64,000 nt of DNA from Actinoplanes lobatus (GTDB taxonomy: Bacteria; Actinomycetota; Actinomycetes; Mycobacteriales; Micromonosporaceae): the NCBI RefSeq assembly GCF_014205215.1, contig NZ_JACHNC010000001.1, positions 1,369,001 to 1,433,000 of the forward strand. The letters are read 5' to 3'. The position numbers were made by a program, and so were the translations under genes. The notes beneath the pieces are model-generated. The model searched no databases, had not been told where the DNA came from, and was given only the letters and a program-made list of their open reading frames with translations. Positions 7,010 through 15,863 of this stretch are shown one piece after another. How positions within the stretch are numbered: position 1 is the stretch's first letter; each line of letters begins with the position of its first letter.

Positions 7010-7891
7010 TTACGGGATCAGCGCCGGGATGCTCGAGTCGAGCAGACCCCGCTCCTTGAGGGCGCCGTAGAGCGGCGTGGTCTCCGGGTAGTGGCCCCAC
7101 TGGTGGTCACCGTCGCCGTTGCCGAAGCCGCCGAGCAGCTGCTTCTGCACCTCGTTGAGATTCGCCCAGGCCGGCGTGTTCGGCAGGTCCGCGTTCTCGT
7201 CGCGCATCGCGATCCACCGCGGGGTGTAGCCGAAGAACGCGCCGACACGGGTGATGTCGGAGTAGTTGTCCGACCGGGCGTGCCAGATGCGCCGGTCGAA
7301 GACGACCAGGTCACCGGCGTTCGCGGTGATCTGGGTGGCACCCTCGGGCTGCGGGAACGGCAGGCCGCGGTTCTTCGGGCCCGGCAGCCAGTTGGTCTTG
7401 TGGCTTCCCGGCAGCACGGTGAAGTTGCCCCGGCCGGTCTCGCTCACGTCGGAGAACCAGTACGCCAGCTTGACCGACAGCATCGGCCGCGGGTCGGTCT
7501 CGATCTCCCGGTTCTGCCGGCCGCCGTCCTGGTGCCAGTGCCACCAGTCCTTCTGCTTCTCGTGCAGCTGCGGGTGAACGTCGATGTGCGAGTGGTAGAT
7601 GTGCAGGTTCCACCCGAGCAGCGACCAGATGTACTTGAAAGCCTTGGGGTGGTCGATCAGGAAGGCCAGCTCGGGCACGTGAGCGATCGGCGACAGCTGG
7701 TGCAGCGCACCGGTCGCGCTGAGCGTGCCCTCGGCCCTGCTCTTCTCGTAGTACCCCAGGATCGCGGCCCGGCCGGCCTCGATCTCGCTCTCACTCAGCA
7801 CCGACGGCACGACGATGTAGCCGTCGCGATCGAACGCCTCCCGCTCCTGAGCGGACATCGGCGTCCACGCCGGCGCCTCCACCTGAGTCAT
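7010..7891 (-). CDS. Phytanoyl-CoA dioxygenase (PhyH) family protein
   Basis: A 293-residue Fe(II)/2-oxoglutarate oxygenase. The iron triad is H120 and D122 in WHWHQDGG and H204 in RIWHARSDN; R215 in DITRVG is placed to hold 2-oxoglutarate. PhyH proteins hydroxylate diverse lipids and secondary metabolites, so the substrate cannot be named. GAGGGGAAG precedes the ATG. It stands alone between mrx1 and nudC, each in a separate unit. Confidence 0.85.
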   Translation of the reverse strand: MTQVEAPAWTPMSAQEREAFDRDGYIVVPSVLSESEIEAGRAAILGYYEKSRAEGTLSATGALHQLSPIAHVPELAFLIDHPKAFKYIWSLLGWNLHIYHSHIDVHPQLHEKQKDWWHWHQDGGRQNREIETDPRPMLSVKLAYWFSDVSETGRGNFTVLPGSHKTNWLPGPKNRGLPFPQPEGATQITANAGDLVVFDRRIWHARSDNYSDITRVGAFFGYTPRWIAMRDENADLPNTPAWANLNEVQKQLLGGFGNGDGDHQWGHYPETTPLYGALKERGLLDSSIPALIP

Positions 7892-7948
7892 CGCTTCCCC
7901 TCTCGTCTTTGAAAGGAAGACGCGATGGCCACTCGGATTGGTTGCCGC

Positions 7949-8896
7949 CTAACCGGAAAAAGTTTCCTGATCATCGTGGAGCCACCTCTCGATCAGGTAG
8001 AAGGCGATCGATGAGTTCATCGGCAGGCCACGCGTGCCCTCGCCGGCGATCATCTTCGCGACCGCCTCCCGGGTGAACCAGTGCGCCTCGTCGATCTCCT
8101 CCGGGTCCAGGACCAGCGGCTGGGCCGGATCGGCGATGCCGTGGAAGCCGAGCATCAGCGAGCCGGGGTACGGCCAGGACTGGCTGCCCTCGTACCGGAT
8201 CTCGGAGAGGCGGACGCCGACCTCCTCGTGGACCTCTCGGGCGACTGCGGCCTCGGCCGACTCGCCGGCCTCGACGAAGCCCGCCAGGCAGGAGAAACGC
8301 CGGCCGCCGTCCGGCCGGGGCGGCCAGGCCGCGTTGTGCCCGAGCAGGCAACGGCCACCCGGCCCCGGTACGCCGTCGTGCACCAGGATGATCATCGCGG
8401 GGTCGGTCCGCGGCCACATCAGGGCGCCGTCCGGGTCGACCCGCGCCCACCCCGCCTCCACCGAGACGGTCGGCTTCCCGGTACGCGGGGAGAACCGGTG
8501 ACTGAGGTGCCAGTTCCCGAGGGCGACCGCGGTGGTCAGCAGGCCGGTGTCCCGGGCGTCGAGCAGGTGCCCGACCGAGCGCAGATCCATGGACCGGGTG
8601 CCGTCGCCCGCCGTGAGCGGGGCGTCGACGGCCCAGAACGGGGTGCCGTCCGGGCCGGCGCCGAGGAACCAGCGCTCCCCCTCCGGCGCCTCCGCCGGCG
8701 ACACCAGGACCAGCGCGGAGCCGCCGTCGGGACGGTCGGTGACCAGCGCCCGGCCGCCCTTGGCCAGGTCCACGACGACGACCTGGCCGCGGTCCCAGGC
8801 GGCGGCGAGCCAGTCCTCGTCCTTGCGGCGGTGCGCGGCACGGTCGAGGGTGGTACGGGCGAGCGGTGGGCCGCCCGGCTCTTCGGAACTGGTCAC
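7949..8896 (-). CDS. nudC: NAD(H) pyrophosphatase / decapping Nudix hydrolase NudC
   Basis: A 315-residue Nudix protein. The Nudix box runs from G206 to G227 with the REVHEEVG core, and the NudC-specific SQSWPYPGS is at 238-246, one change from the classical SQPWPFP. NudC cleaves NADH to NMNH and AMP and can remove NAD caps from RNA. The region that binds zinc in E. coli NudC (about 130-145) has no cysteines here. The GTG start overlaps the stop of the upstream M16 gene by four bases (GTGA), so translation is probably coupled. nudC near uvrD2 is also found in mycobacteria. Confidence 0.9.
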   Translation of the reverse strand: MTSSEEPGGPPLARTTLDRAAHRRKDEDWLAAAWDRGQVVVVDLAKGGRALVTDRPDGGSALVLVSPAEAPEGERWFLGAGPDGTPFWAVDAPLTAGDGTRSMDLRSVGHLLDARDTGLLTTAVALGNWHLSHRFSPRTGKPTVSVEAGWARVDPDGALMWPRTDPAMIILVHDGVPGPGGRCLLGHNAAWPPRPDGGRRFSCLAGFVEAGESAEAAVAREVHEEVGVRLSEIRYEGSQSWPYPGSLMLGFHGIADPAQPLVLDPEEIDEAHWFTREAVAKMIAGEGTRGLPMNSSIAFYLIERWLHDDQETFSG

Positions 8897-10221
8897 GCTG
8901 CGCCGCGCTCCACCGCGGTCAGCGCGGCGAGCTGTGCCTCGATCCGCTCGGCGTCACCCAGGACGACGGCCACCGCGCGGGACGGGGCGAGGTACTTCGC
9001 GGCCGCGGCGGCGACCTCCTCACGGGTGGCGGCCGACAGCGCCGCCGAGTAGTCGCGCAGATGGTTGAGGCGCAGCCCGAAGCCGGCGTAGGTGCTGGCC
9101 AGCCCGGCCAGGCCGGCCTGGGTGGACATGCCGAGACGGAGGGCGCCGAGGGCGTACCGGCGGGCCTGCTCCAGCTCCTCCTCACCGGGGGCGAGGCTGG
9201 CGATGCGGCCCAGCTCGTACTGTGTCTCGAGCAGGGACGGGCCGGTCACCTCGGTGGCCACCTCGGCGGACGCGACCAGGGCGGACCCGGCGACGTAGTG
9301 CTCGATCGACGAGTACGACCCGTAGGTGTAGCCCTTGTCCTCCCGGATGTTCTCCGTCCAGCGGGACGAGAAGTAGCCGCCGAAGACCAGGTTGGCCAGG
9401 TAGAGGGCGGCGTAGTCGGGGTCGGTGCGGGTGAGCGCGGGCAGGGCGATCCGCAGCGAGGACTGCACCGAGCCGGGCCGGTCCACGAGCAGCAGCGGGC
9501 CGGTCTCCAGCGCGGGGGTGGCCGGGATGGTCCCGTCCGGGGCGCTGCCGGTCCAGCCGCCGAGGATCTTGTCGGCGGTGTCGATGGCCTGCTCCGGGTC
9601 GATGTCGCCGACGAGCACCAGCACCGCGCCGTCCGGGCGGACCCGGTCGGCGTGCAGCTCGCGCAGGGCGGCCGGCTCGACGGCGCGGACCTCCTCCGGG
9701 CCGGGGGTCTGCACCGCGTACGGATGGGCGCCGTACATCCGGCGGAGCAGCGCCACCCGGGCCAGGTGGCCGGGCTGGCTGAGGGCGACCTGGATGTGGT
9801 CGACCAGCCGCTCCCGCTCGGTGGCCACCTCGGTCTCCGGGTAGGCGGCGCCGGTGAGCACCCCGGCGAGCAGCTCCAGAGTCCGGTCGAGCCCGTCGGC
9901 GAGGGCGTTGCCGCTGATCAGCAGGCGGTCCGGGTCGAGCCCGGCGGCCAGGCTGCCGCCGACGGCCTGCAACTCGGCCGCGATGTCGATGCTCGACATG
10001 GCGCCGGTGCCGGTCAGCAGGGCCTGCGAGAGCAGGGTGGCCGGGGCCAGCGGCGCCCGCCCGAACGGGATCCGCAGCCGCACCTCGACCAGCGGCACCG
10101 CGGACCGGCGGATGGCGATGACGGTGAGGCCGTTGGGAAGGGTGCGCTCCCTCTCCAACGGCAGGTTGAGCTCCGCGTCGGGCACCAGGTCCGGCAGCGT
10201 CTTGGTCACGGTCTTGGTCAC
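8893..10221 (-). CDS. M16 peptidase-like protein, non-catalytic subunit
   Basis: A 442-residue member of the M16 (pitrilysin/processing peptidase) fold that lacks the HxxEH zinc motif. It keeps the C-terminal Arg/Tyr pair region (SSRWTENIREDKGYTYG near 300) typical of the partner subunit in bacterial M16B heterodimers. It is the second gene of a pair; its GTG overlaps the catalytic subunit's stop by four bases, and its own stop overlaps the nudC start. The subunits probably form an enclosed chamber for peptides. Confidence 0.85.
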   Translation of the reverse strand: MTKTVTKTLPDLVPDAELNLPLERERTLPNGLTVIAIRRSAVPLVEVRLRIPFGRAPLAPATLLSQALLTGTGAMSSIDIAAELQAVGGSLAAGLDPDRLLISGNALADGLDRTLELLAGVLTGAAYPETEVATERERLVDHIQVALSQPGHLARVALLRRMYGAHPYAVQTPGPEEVRAVEPAALRELHADRVRPDGAVLVLVGDIDPEQAIDTADKILGGWTGSAPDGTIPATPALETGPLLLVDRPGSVQSSLRIALPALTRTDPDYAALYLANLVFGGYFSSRWTENIREDKGYTYGSYSSIEHYVAGSALVASAEVATEVTGPSLLETQYELGRIASLAPGEEELEQARRYALGALRLGMSTQAGLAGLASTYAGFGLRLNHLRDYSAALSAATREEVAAAAAKYLAPSRAVAVVLGDAERIEAQLAALTAVERGAA

Positions 10222-11525
10222 GCGGATGCTCCCGGGATCACTTCGACGGAGGCGCGGCGCTCGGGCCGCAGGGTGGCCGCGGCGGCGACGATCTGCTCCG
10301 CGCGCACCTCGCTGATCAGCTTGGGCAGGTCGTTCAGCAGCTCGGGGCGACCGCGCTGCAACTCCAGCACGGCCATCGGCAGCGCCCGGCCGAGCACGTC
10401 GTCGGTGCCGTTCAGCAGGCGGGTCGCCATCCGGGCCTGGGTGCGGTCCAGCTCGCCCGGCTTGAGACCGTCGGCGGCGAGCCGGTCCAGCTCCTCGTCG
10501 ATGGTCCGCAGCACCTTGTCGGCGTCACCGCCGGGCGGCAGGTGGGCCTGGAGAAGCAGCGCGGTGGGGTTGCGCACCTGGTACTCGTCGCCCATGAAGC
10601 CGATGTAGCCGCCCAGGGTGGTGGCCGTCCGGTCCCGCTGGACCAGGCGCTCCACGAGCCGGGAGGCGTCACCGTCGGTGAGCACCTCGGCGAGCACCAC
10701 GAACGGCAGGTAGTCGTCGAAGGTGGCGATCGGGTCCGGCACACGCCAGCCGCCGGCCACCGCGGGCAGCGGGGCGATGCGATCGACGTACGACTCCCGG
10801 CGCTCCGCCGTCAGGTCCGGCTCGAAGAAGTCGGGCAGCCGCGGGGCGGGACGGGCGGGCACGTCACCGAAGTGCCGCTCGATCATGGCGGTCGCCTCGG
10901 CCACGTCGAAGTCGCCGGCCACCGACAGCACCGCGTTGCCGCAGGCGTAGTAGCGGTCGAAGAACCCCCGCGCGTCCTCGACCGTGGCGCTCTCCAGGTC
11001 CTCGAACGAGCCGTATCCGTCGTGCGCGTTCGGGAAGGTCTCGAACATCACCGGCGGCAACTTGAGCCACGGGAACCCGCCGTACGGCCGGTTCAGCACG
11101 TTGACCCGGATCTCCTCCTTGACCACGTCGACCTGGTTGCGCAGGTTCTCCTCGGTGAGCCGGGGGCCGCGCATGCGGTCGGCCTCGAGGAAGAGCGCGC
11201 GCTCGAGGCCGCCGGAGGGCAGCACCTCGAAGTAGTCGGTGTAGTCCAGGTGGGTGGAGCCGTTGAAACTGCCGCCCGCGCCCTGCACGTGGCGGAAGTG
11301 CGCCAGCTTCTCCAGGTTCTCCGAGCCCTGGAACATCAGGTGCTCGAAGAGGTGGGCGAACCCGGTGCGGCCTTCCGGCTCGCTGCGGATGCCGACGTCG
11401 TAGACGACTGCCACACCGACGACAGGGGCGCTGCGATCCGGGGAGAGGACCACGCGCAGACCGTTGCCGAGGGTGAACCGTTCGACCGGGTATTTCGTCG
11501 CGGGGATCTTGATTCTGGGCGCCAC
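10218..11525 (-). CDS. M16 zinc peptidase, catalytic subunit
   Basis: A 435-residue M16B peptidase. The inverted zinc motif HLFEH is at 58-62, and E138 lies 76 residues later as the third metal ligand. It is paired with the non-catalytic subunit next door, so the expected active form is a heterodimer that degrades peptides. The start is GTG with no ribosome-binding site; a TAGATT box six bases upstream suggests a leaderless transcript. It heads a three-gene unit with nudC last. Confidence 0.9.
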   Translation of the reverse strand: MAPRIKIPATKYPVERFTLGNGLRVVLSPDRSAPVVGVAVVYDVGIRSEPEGRTGFAHLFEHLMFQGSENLEKLAHFRHVQGAGGSFNGSTHLDYTDYFEVLPSGGLERALFLEADRMRGPRLTEENLRNQVDVVKEEIRVNVLNRPYGGFPWLKLPPVMFETFPNAHDGYGSFEDLESATVEDARGFFDRYYACGNAVLSVAGDFDVAEATAMIERHFGDVPARPAPRLPDFFEPDLTAERRESYVDRIAPLPAVAGGWRVPDPIATFDDYLPFVVLAEVLTDGDASRLVERLVQRDRTATTLGGYIGFMGDEYQVRNPTALLLQAHLPPGGDADKVLRTIDEELDRLAADGLKPGELDRTQARMATRLLNGTDDVLGRALPMAVLELQRGRPELLNDLPKLISEVRAEQIVAAAATLRPERRASVEVIPGASA

Positions 11526-11531
11526 GTTACG

Positions 11532-11559
11532 AATCTAGCGGACGCTGCTCCGTAGTCGA
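11532..11559 (-). promoter_or_regulatory. Leaderless promoter of the M16-nudC operon
   Basis: A -10 TAGATT (11532-11537) sits six bases before the GTG, with TCGACT (11554-11559) 16 bp further up as a 4/6 match to TTGACA. The gene has no ribosome-binding site, in line with a transcript starting at or next to its first codon. Confidence 0.5.
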
Positions 11560-11618
11560 GTGGCGACGCCGGGTAAATACATCAATATCCGTTGCTGATC
11601 TTCTGCCGCGAATCGGAC

Positions 11619-11672
11619 GGGTGACGTCACCCTGGGATGGGCTTGACGCATCAACCCCACATGGCCCAGTAT
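11619..11672 (+). promoter_or_regulatory. Promoter and palindromic operator of the Rrf2-ABC operon
   Basis: A perfect 14-bp palindrome GGGTGACGTCACCC (11619-11632) lies just upstream of a -35 TTGACG (11643-11648), with CAGTAT (11667-11672) 18 bp downstream as -10. The next gene codes for an Rrf2 regulator, so autoregulation at the palindrome is plausible. Confidence 0.5.
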
Positions 11673-11716
11673 TCCCATCCATCAGATAGGTGAACACGGG
11701 AAAGGGGGCGCGCGTC

Positions 11717-12130
11717 GTGTATGTCTCTGCACGCACGGACTACGCCGTACGCGCGATGCTCGCGGTCACCGCGGAACACCCGCACCTGGTCAAGGCCGCC
11801 GGACTGGCGGCCGCCCAGGAGATCCCGCTGAGCTTCCTCCAAGGCATCCTGCTCGATCTGCGCCGCGCCGGGCTGCTGCACAGCCATCGCGGGGTGGACG
11901 GTGGATACGCGCTGGCCCGCCCGGCCGAGGAGATCACCGTCGGCGACGTCGTACGCGCCGTCGGCGGAGCCCTCACCACGGTTCGCGGCCTGCCCACATC
12001 CACGGCGATCTACCACGGTGCGGCGACGGCGCTGCATGACGTGTGGGTCGCCGTCGAGGCGGCCATCGAGGGTGTGGTCGACCACAAGACCCTGGCCGAA
12101 CTCTCCAGCATCTCAGTGAAACGAAACTAG
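11717..12130 (+). CDS. Rrf2-family transcriptional regulator
   Basis: A 137-residue winged-helix regulator with the Rrf2 opening YVSARTDYAVRAML and the wing segment HRGVDGGYALARP. It contains no cysteine, so it cannot hold an iron-sulfur cluster as IscR or NsrR do; it is closer in type to CymR, which senses cysteine metabolism through a partner protein. The GTG at 717 within this kilobase is chosen because Rrf2 proteins begin right before this motif; upstream codons are unrelated. It precedes a sulfonate/nitrate-type ABC importer by eight bases and probably controls it in response to sulfur or nitrogen supply. Confidence 0.8.
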   Translation: MYVSARTDYAVRAMLAVTAEHPHLVKAAGLAAAQEIPLSFLQGILLDLRRAGLLHSHRGVDGGYALARPAEEITVGDVVRAVGGALTTVRGLPTSTAIYHGAATALHDVWVAVEAAIEGVVDHKTLAELSSISVKRN

Positions 12131-12138
12131 GAGTGAGC

Positions 12139-13209
12139 ATGAGCTCCCGCACGATACGCGCGCTCGCCTTCGCCACCGCCGCCGTTCTGGCCTCGACCGC
12201 TCTCGCCGCCTGCGGTTCGGACGAGGACACCCCAGCCGCGGCCGGCTCCGGCGCCGCCGAGGCCGAAACCATCCGTCTGGGTTACTTCCCGAACATCACC
12301 CACGCGCCGGCCCTGGTCGGTGTCAACAAGGGCTTCTTCACCGAGGCCCTGGGCAGCACCAAGCTGGAGGAGAAGACCTTCAACGCCGGCCCGGCCGCGA
12401 TCGAGGCGCTCTTCTCCGGCGCGATCGACGCGACCTACATCGGCCCGAACCCGGCGATCAACGGCTGGTCCGAGTCCAAGGGCCAGGCGCTGAAGATCGT
12501 CGCCGGCAGCACCTCGGGTGGCGCCGGCCTGGTGGTCAAGGAGGGCATCAACACTCCGGCCGACCTCAAGGGCAAGAAGATCGCCACCCCGCAGCTGGGC
12601 AACACCCAGGACGTCGCGCTGCGCGCCTGGCTGAAGCAGAACGGCCTGAACGCCGACAAGCAGGGTGGCGGCGACGTCTCGGTGCTGCCGCAGGACAACG
12701 CGACCGCGCTCCAGGCCTTCGCCCAGGGCGCGATCGACGGCGCATGGGTGCCCGAGCCCAACCTGAGCCGGCTGATCCTCGAGTCCAAGGGCAAGCTGCT
12801 CGTCGACGAGAAGACCCTGTGGCCGAACGGCGAGTTCGTCACCACCCACCTGATCGTCAGCCAGGAGTTCCTGAAGAAGTACCCGGGCACGGTCAAGAAG
12901 CTGATCCAGGGCCACGTCAAGTCGGTCAAGTTCATCGGGACCAACAACGCCGAGGCGCAGACCGCCGCGAACGCCCAGATCGAGAAGCTGTCCGGCAAGG
13001 CGCTCAAGCCGGAGATCCTCACGGCCGCGTTCAAGAACCTGAAGTTCACCCACGACCCGATCGCCTCCTCGCTGTACACCAGCGCGAAGAACGCCGAGTC
13101 GGTGGACCTGCTGGAGCCGGTCGACCTCAAGGGCATCTACGACCTGACTCTGCTCAACGAGGTACTCAAGGCCGAGGGCCAGTCCGCGGTCAGCGACGCC
13201 GCAGCCTGA
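12139..13209 (+). CDS. ABC importer substrate-binding lipoprotein, SsuA/TauA/NrtA type
   Basis: A 356-residue lipoprotein with signal peptide and lipobox LAAC, then the family pattern IRLGYFPNITHAPALVGVNKG and AIDATYIGPNPAI typical of SsuA/NrtA binding proteins. It should sit on the outer face of the membrane and deliver an oxyanion-bearing solute, most likely an alkanesulfonate, to the permease. AGGAG lies five bases before the ATG. It is followed by ATPase and permease genes. Nitrate or taurine cannot be excluded. No sulfonate monooxygenase gene is close by. Confidence 0.85.
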   Translation: MSSRTIRALAFATAAVLASTALAACGSDEDTPAAAGSGAAEAETIRLGYFPNITHAPALVGVNKGFFTEALGSTKLEEKTFNAGPAAIEALFSGAIDATYIGPNPAINGWSESKGQALKIVAGSTSGGAGLVVKEGINTPADLKGKKIATPQLGNTQDVALRAWLKQNGLNADKQGGGDVSVLPQDNATALQAFAQGAIDGAWVPEPNLSRLILESKGKLLVDEKTLWPNGEFVTTHLIVSQEFLKKYPGTVKKLIQGHVKSVKFIGTNNAEAQTAANAQIEKLSGKALKPEILTAAFKNLKFTHDPIASSLYTSAKNAESVDLLEPVDLKGIYDLTLLNEVLKAEGQSAVSDAAA

Positions 13210-13240
13210 CGGACTGACTCCGAGTGATGGGAGGGCGAGC

Positions 13241-13987
13241 ATGAGCACGGTAGTGCGGATCGACGACGTCACCAAACAGTACGGTTCGGGCGGCAATGCG
13301 CTGCTCGCCCTCGACCATGTCTCACTCACCGTCGACAAGGGCGAGTTCGTCTGCCTCCTCGGCGCGTCCGGGTGCGGCAAGAGCACGCTGCTGTCCCTGG
13401 TCGCGGGCCTGGACAAAATCACCGGCGGGACCCTGGAGATCAACGGCAAGCACGTCGCCCTGATGTTCCAGGAGGCCGCCCTCTTCCCCTGGCTGTCGGT
13501 GGCCGGCAACGTCGAGCTGGCGCTGCGCCTACAGGGCGTCGGCCGGGCCGACCGCCGCAAGCGGGCCCAGGAACTGCTGGAGATCGTCCGGCTCGGCGGT
13601 TTCGGCGGCAAGCGGCCGCACGAACTCTCCGGCGGCATGCGGCAGCGGGTGGCGCTGGCCCGGGCCCTCGCCCAGAACGCCGACATCCTGCTGATGGACG
13701 AGCCGTTCGGCGCCCTGGACGCGATGACCCGCGACATCCTGCACGACGAGCTGGAGCGGATCTGGCGCGAGCAGGAGCTCACCGTCCTCTTCGTGACGCA
13801 CAACGTCCGGGAGGCGGTCCGGCTCGGGGACCGGGTCGTCCTGCTGAGCAGCCGGCCGGGCCGGGTCCTGGAGGACTTCAAGATCGATCACCCGCGCCCG
13901 CGGCGTATCGACTCGACCGAGGTGGCCGCCCAGGCCGCCGAGATCACCGACCGGCTTCGTGCGGAGGTCGCCCGTCATGCCAACTGA
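13241..13987 (+). CDS. ABC importer ATPase, SsuB/TauB type
   Basis: A 248-residue ATPase with Walker A GASGCGKST at 41-49, signature LSGGMRQR, Walker B LLMDEPFGALD and the switch histidine in FVTHN. Sequence and neighbours place it in the sulfonate/nitrate/taurine importer group. GGGAGGGCG precedes the ATG, and its last codons overlap the permease start by 11 bases. Confidence 0.9.
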   Translation: MSTVVRIDDVTKQYGSGGNALLALDHVSLTVDKGEFVCLLGASGCGKSTLLSLVAGLDKITGGTLEINGKHVALMFQEAALFPWLSVAGNVELALRLQGVGRADRRKRAQELLEIVRLGGFGGKRPHELSGGMRQRVALARALAQNADILLMDEPFGALDAMTRDILHDELERIWREQELTVLFVTHNVREAVRLGDRVVLLSSRPGRVLEDFKIDHPRPRRIDSTEVAAQAAEITDRLRAEVARHAN

Positions 13988-14849
13988 GGTCATCACCGCC
14001 GACAAGGCGGCCGACGAGGTCAGCGGCCTCGACGCGCTGGAGCTCGCACCACGTCCGGACAAGGGCGACCGCGGCCGGCGGATCTGGAACAGCGCCTGGC
14101 CCAAACTGCTGGCCGTCGCCATCGCGATCGCCGTCTGGCAGCTCGTGGTGCTCTCCGAGTGGAAGCCCACCTACGTGCTGCCCGGCCCGGTCGACGTGTT
14201 CGCCGATCTGAAGGAGCTGGCCACCACGCCCGACTTCTGGGACGGCGTACGGCTGACCCTGACGCGCGCCTTCACCGGCTTCCTGCTCGCGGTCGCCATC
14301 GGCACCGTGATCGGCGCGGCGGTCTCCCGGTTCGCCCCGCTGCGGGCCGCGATCGGCTCGCTCATCACCGGCCTGCAGACCATGCCGTCGATCATGTGGT
14401 TCCCGCTGGCCATCCTGCTCTTCCAGCTCAGCGAGAGCGCCATCATGTTCGTGGTGGTCATCGGCGCCGCGCCCTCGGTGGCGAACGGCCTGATCAGCGG
14501 CATCGACTACGTGCCGCGGACCTGGCTGCGGGTGGGCCAGGTGCTGGGCATGACGGGCCTGTCCAAATACCGGCACCTGATCCTGCCCGCGTCGCTGCCG
14601 TCCTTCATCTCCGGGCTCAAGCAGGGCTGGGCGTTCTCCTGGCGCAGCCTGATGGCCGGTGAGCTGCTGGTCATCGTGCCGGGCGCGCTGTCCGTCGGCG
14701 CCCGCATGCAGAACGCGCGGGACCTGCACGAGGCCTCGCTGGTGATCAGCTACATCATCGTCGTACTGATCATCGGCATTCTGATCGACATCCTGTTCAA
14801 CACGGCGGACAACGCCCTGCGCAAGCGCTGGGGCCTGACCGGCAACTGA
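13977..14849 (+). CDS. ABC importer permease, SsuC/TauC type
   Basis: A 290-residue inner-membrane protein with six predicted helices and the EAA-like loop around GMTGLSKYRHLILPASLP that contacts the ATPase. The first 40 residues are a hydrophilic extension. The ATG at 13977 is chosen because GGAGG lies nine bases upstream; it overlaps the ATPase gene. It completes the Rrf2-controlled importer. Confidence 0.9.
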   Translation: MPTEVITADKAADEVSGLDALELAPRPDKGDRGRRIWNSAWPKLLAVAIAIAVWQLVVLSEWKPTYVLPGPVDVFADLKELATTPDFWDGVRLTLTRAFTGFLLAVAIGTVIGAAVSRFAPLRAAIGSLITGLQTMPSIMWFPLAILLFQLSESAIMFVVVIGAAPSVANGLISGIDYVPRTWLRVGQVLGMTGLSKYRHLILPASLPSFISGLKQGWAFSWRSLMAGELLVIVPGALSVGARMQNARDLHEASLVISYIIVVLIIGILIDILFNTADNALRKRWGLTGN

Positions 14850-14858
14850 GCTGAATGG

Positions 14859-14873
14859 CTCCGCTTCGCTCCG
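14859..14873. repeat. REP-like GC-rich short repeat
   Basis: The 15-mer CTCCGCTTCGCTCCG recurs exactly at 63325-63339, again in an intergenic gap. A related GAGCGAGCTTGCGAGCGA sequence lies between sdhC and sdhA. These look like members of a small dispersed intergenic element. Confidence 0.45.
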
Positions 14874-14896
14874 CGGACGATCACCGCCGGTGAGCG

Positions 14897-15757
14897 TCAG
14901 AGGGGCCGGACCGACTCGAGCACCTCGTCGATGACGTGGTCGAACTGCTTGTGGGTGCCGGGCACCGAGACGTACAGGATCGCGGCCGCCGGTTTTCCGA
15001 CGTCGATGACCGCCACCGCGGACAGCTCCTCGGTGGCGGTCAGCCCGGCTTCGGAGAAGTGCAGCCGGAACTCGCTCACCCAGGCGGGCCGCCCGCCCAG
15101 CGTCGTCACCTCGTCGCGCAGCGGCTCCATCCGGTTCGGCTGCGGGTAGTACTCGGCCCGCACGTCCGCCGCGACCTGCCGCCCGACGCACTCCAGATCC
15201 AGCGTGACGGCGTCGTTGTCGGCCGCCGGCACCGCCGCCGACAGGATCGAGGCGTGGTAGCTGCCACCGCGGTAGACCTCGGTCACGAAATGCTGCCCGA
15301 CCCGGTAGGGCACCCGCAGCGTCCCCGCCTCCCAGACGTCGGTCCAGGTCTCCCAGGGGGCGCCGTACCGCTGGTAGGAGATGCCGGCGACGTCGTCGAC
15401 GGTGCGCTCCCCGGCGGCCGGCGGCGGCGCGCTCGGCACGGCCGTGGGGGCGGCGCTCGGTGCGACGGTGGGCGCCGGGCAGGCCTGCGCCAGCGGCGGC
15501 CGCACATCGGCCGGTGGGCCGGCCTTCGAGCCGAACGGATGGCCGTCGCCGCCGACGATCACGATCAGCAGGACGGTGAGGCCGATCGCCACGATCGCCC
15601 CGGCGACGCCACCGAAGATCATCAACTGCCGCCGGCGCCGTCGTGGCCCGTCCGGCGGAGGCGGCGCGGGCGCTTGCGGTGGAGACTGCGCGGGTACGCC
15701 GTACGCGGTGACCATCCCCGATGCCCATGGGGACGGATCAGGACGCGCATCGGTCAT
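14897..15757 (-). CDS. Membrane-anchored extracytoplasmic protein, unknown
   Basis: A 286-residue protein: a Pro-rich cytoplasmic head, an Arg cluster (RRRRR) followed by one membrane helix near 42-66, a Pro/Ala linker with threonines and serines, and a folded domain of about 170 residues outside the cell. The domain has two cysteines and no motif I recognise; it contains Trp/Tyr-rich segments (GAPWETWTDVWEAG). The ATG at 15757 is preferred over a start ten codons upstream. It converges with the importer operon and is divergent from the acyltransferase. Confidence 0.75.
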   Translation of the reverse strand: MTDARPDPSPWASGMVTAYGVPAQSPPQAPAPPPPDGPRRRRRQLMIFGGVAGAIVAIGLTVLLIVIVGGDGHPFGSKAGPPADVRPPLAQACPAPTVAPSAAPTAVPSAPPPAAGERTVDDVAGISYQRYGAPWETWTDVWEAGTLRVPYRVGQHFVTEVYRGGSYHASILSAAVPAADNDAVTLDLECVGRQVAADVRAEYYPQPNRMEPLRDEVTTLGGRPAWVSEFRLHFSEAGLTATEELSAVAVIDVGKPAAAILYVSVPGTHKQFDHVIDEVLESVRPL

Positions 15758-15863
15758 GACTCCAGTGAACACCACGGGCGCCGACATCCCCCGAGCCGGT
15801 AGGCCCGCCGGGTTTGTCCGGCCGACCTACGCCGATCCCGGAAACGTCGGCTACCGTGCTGCC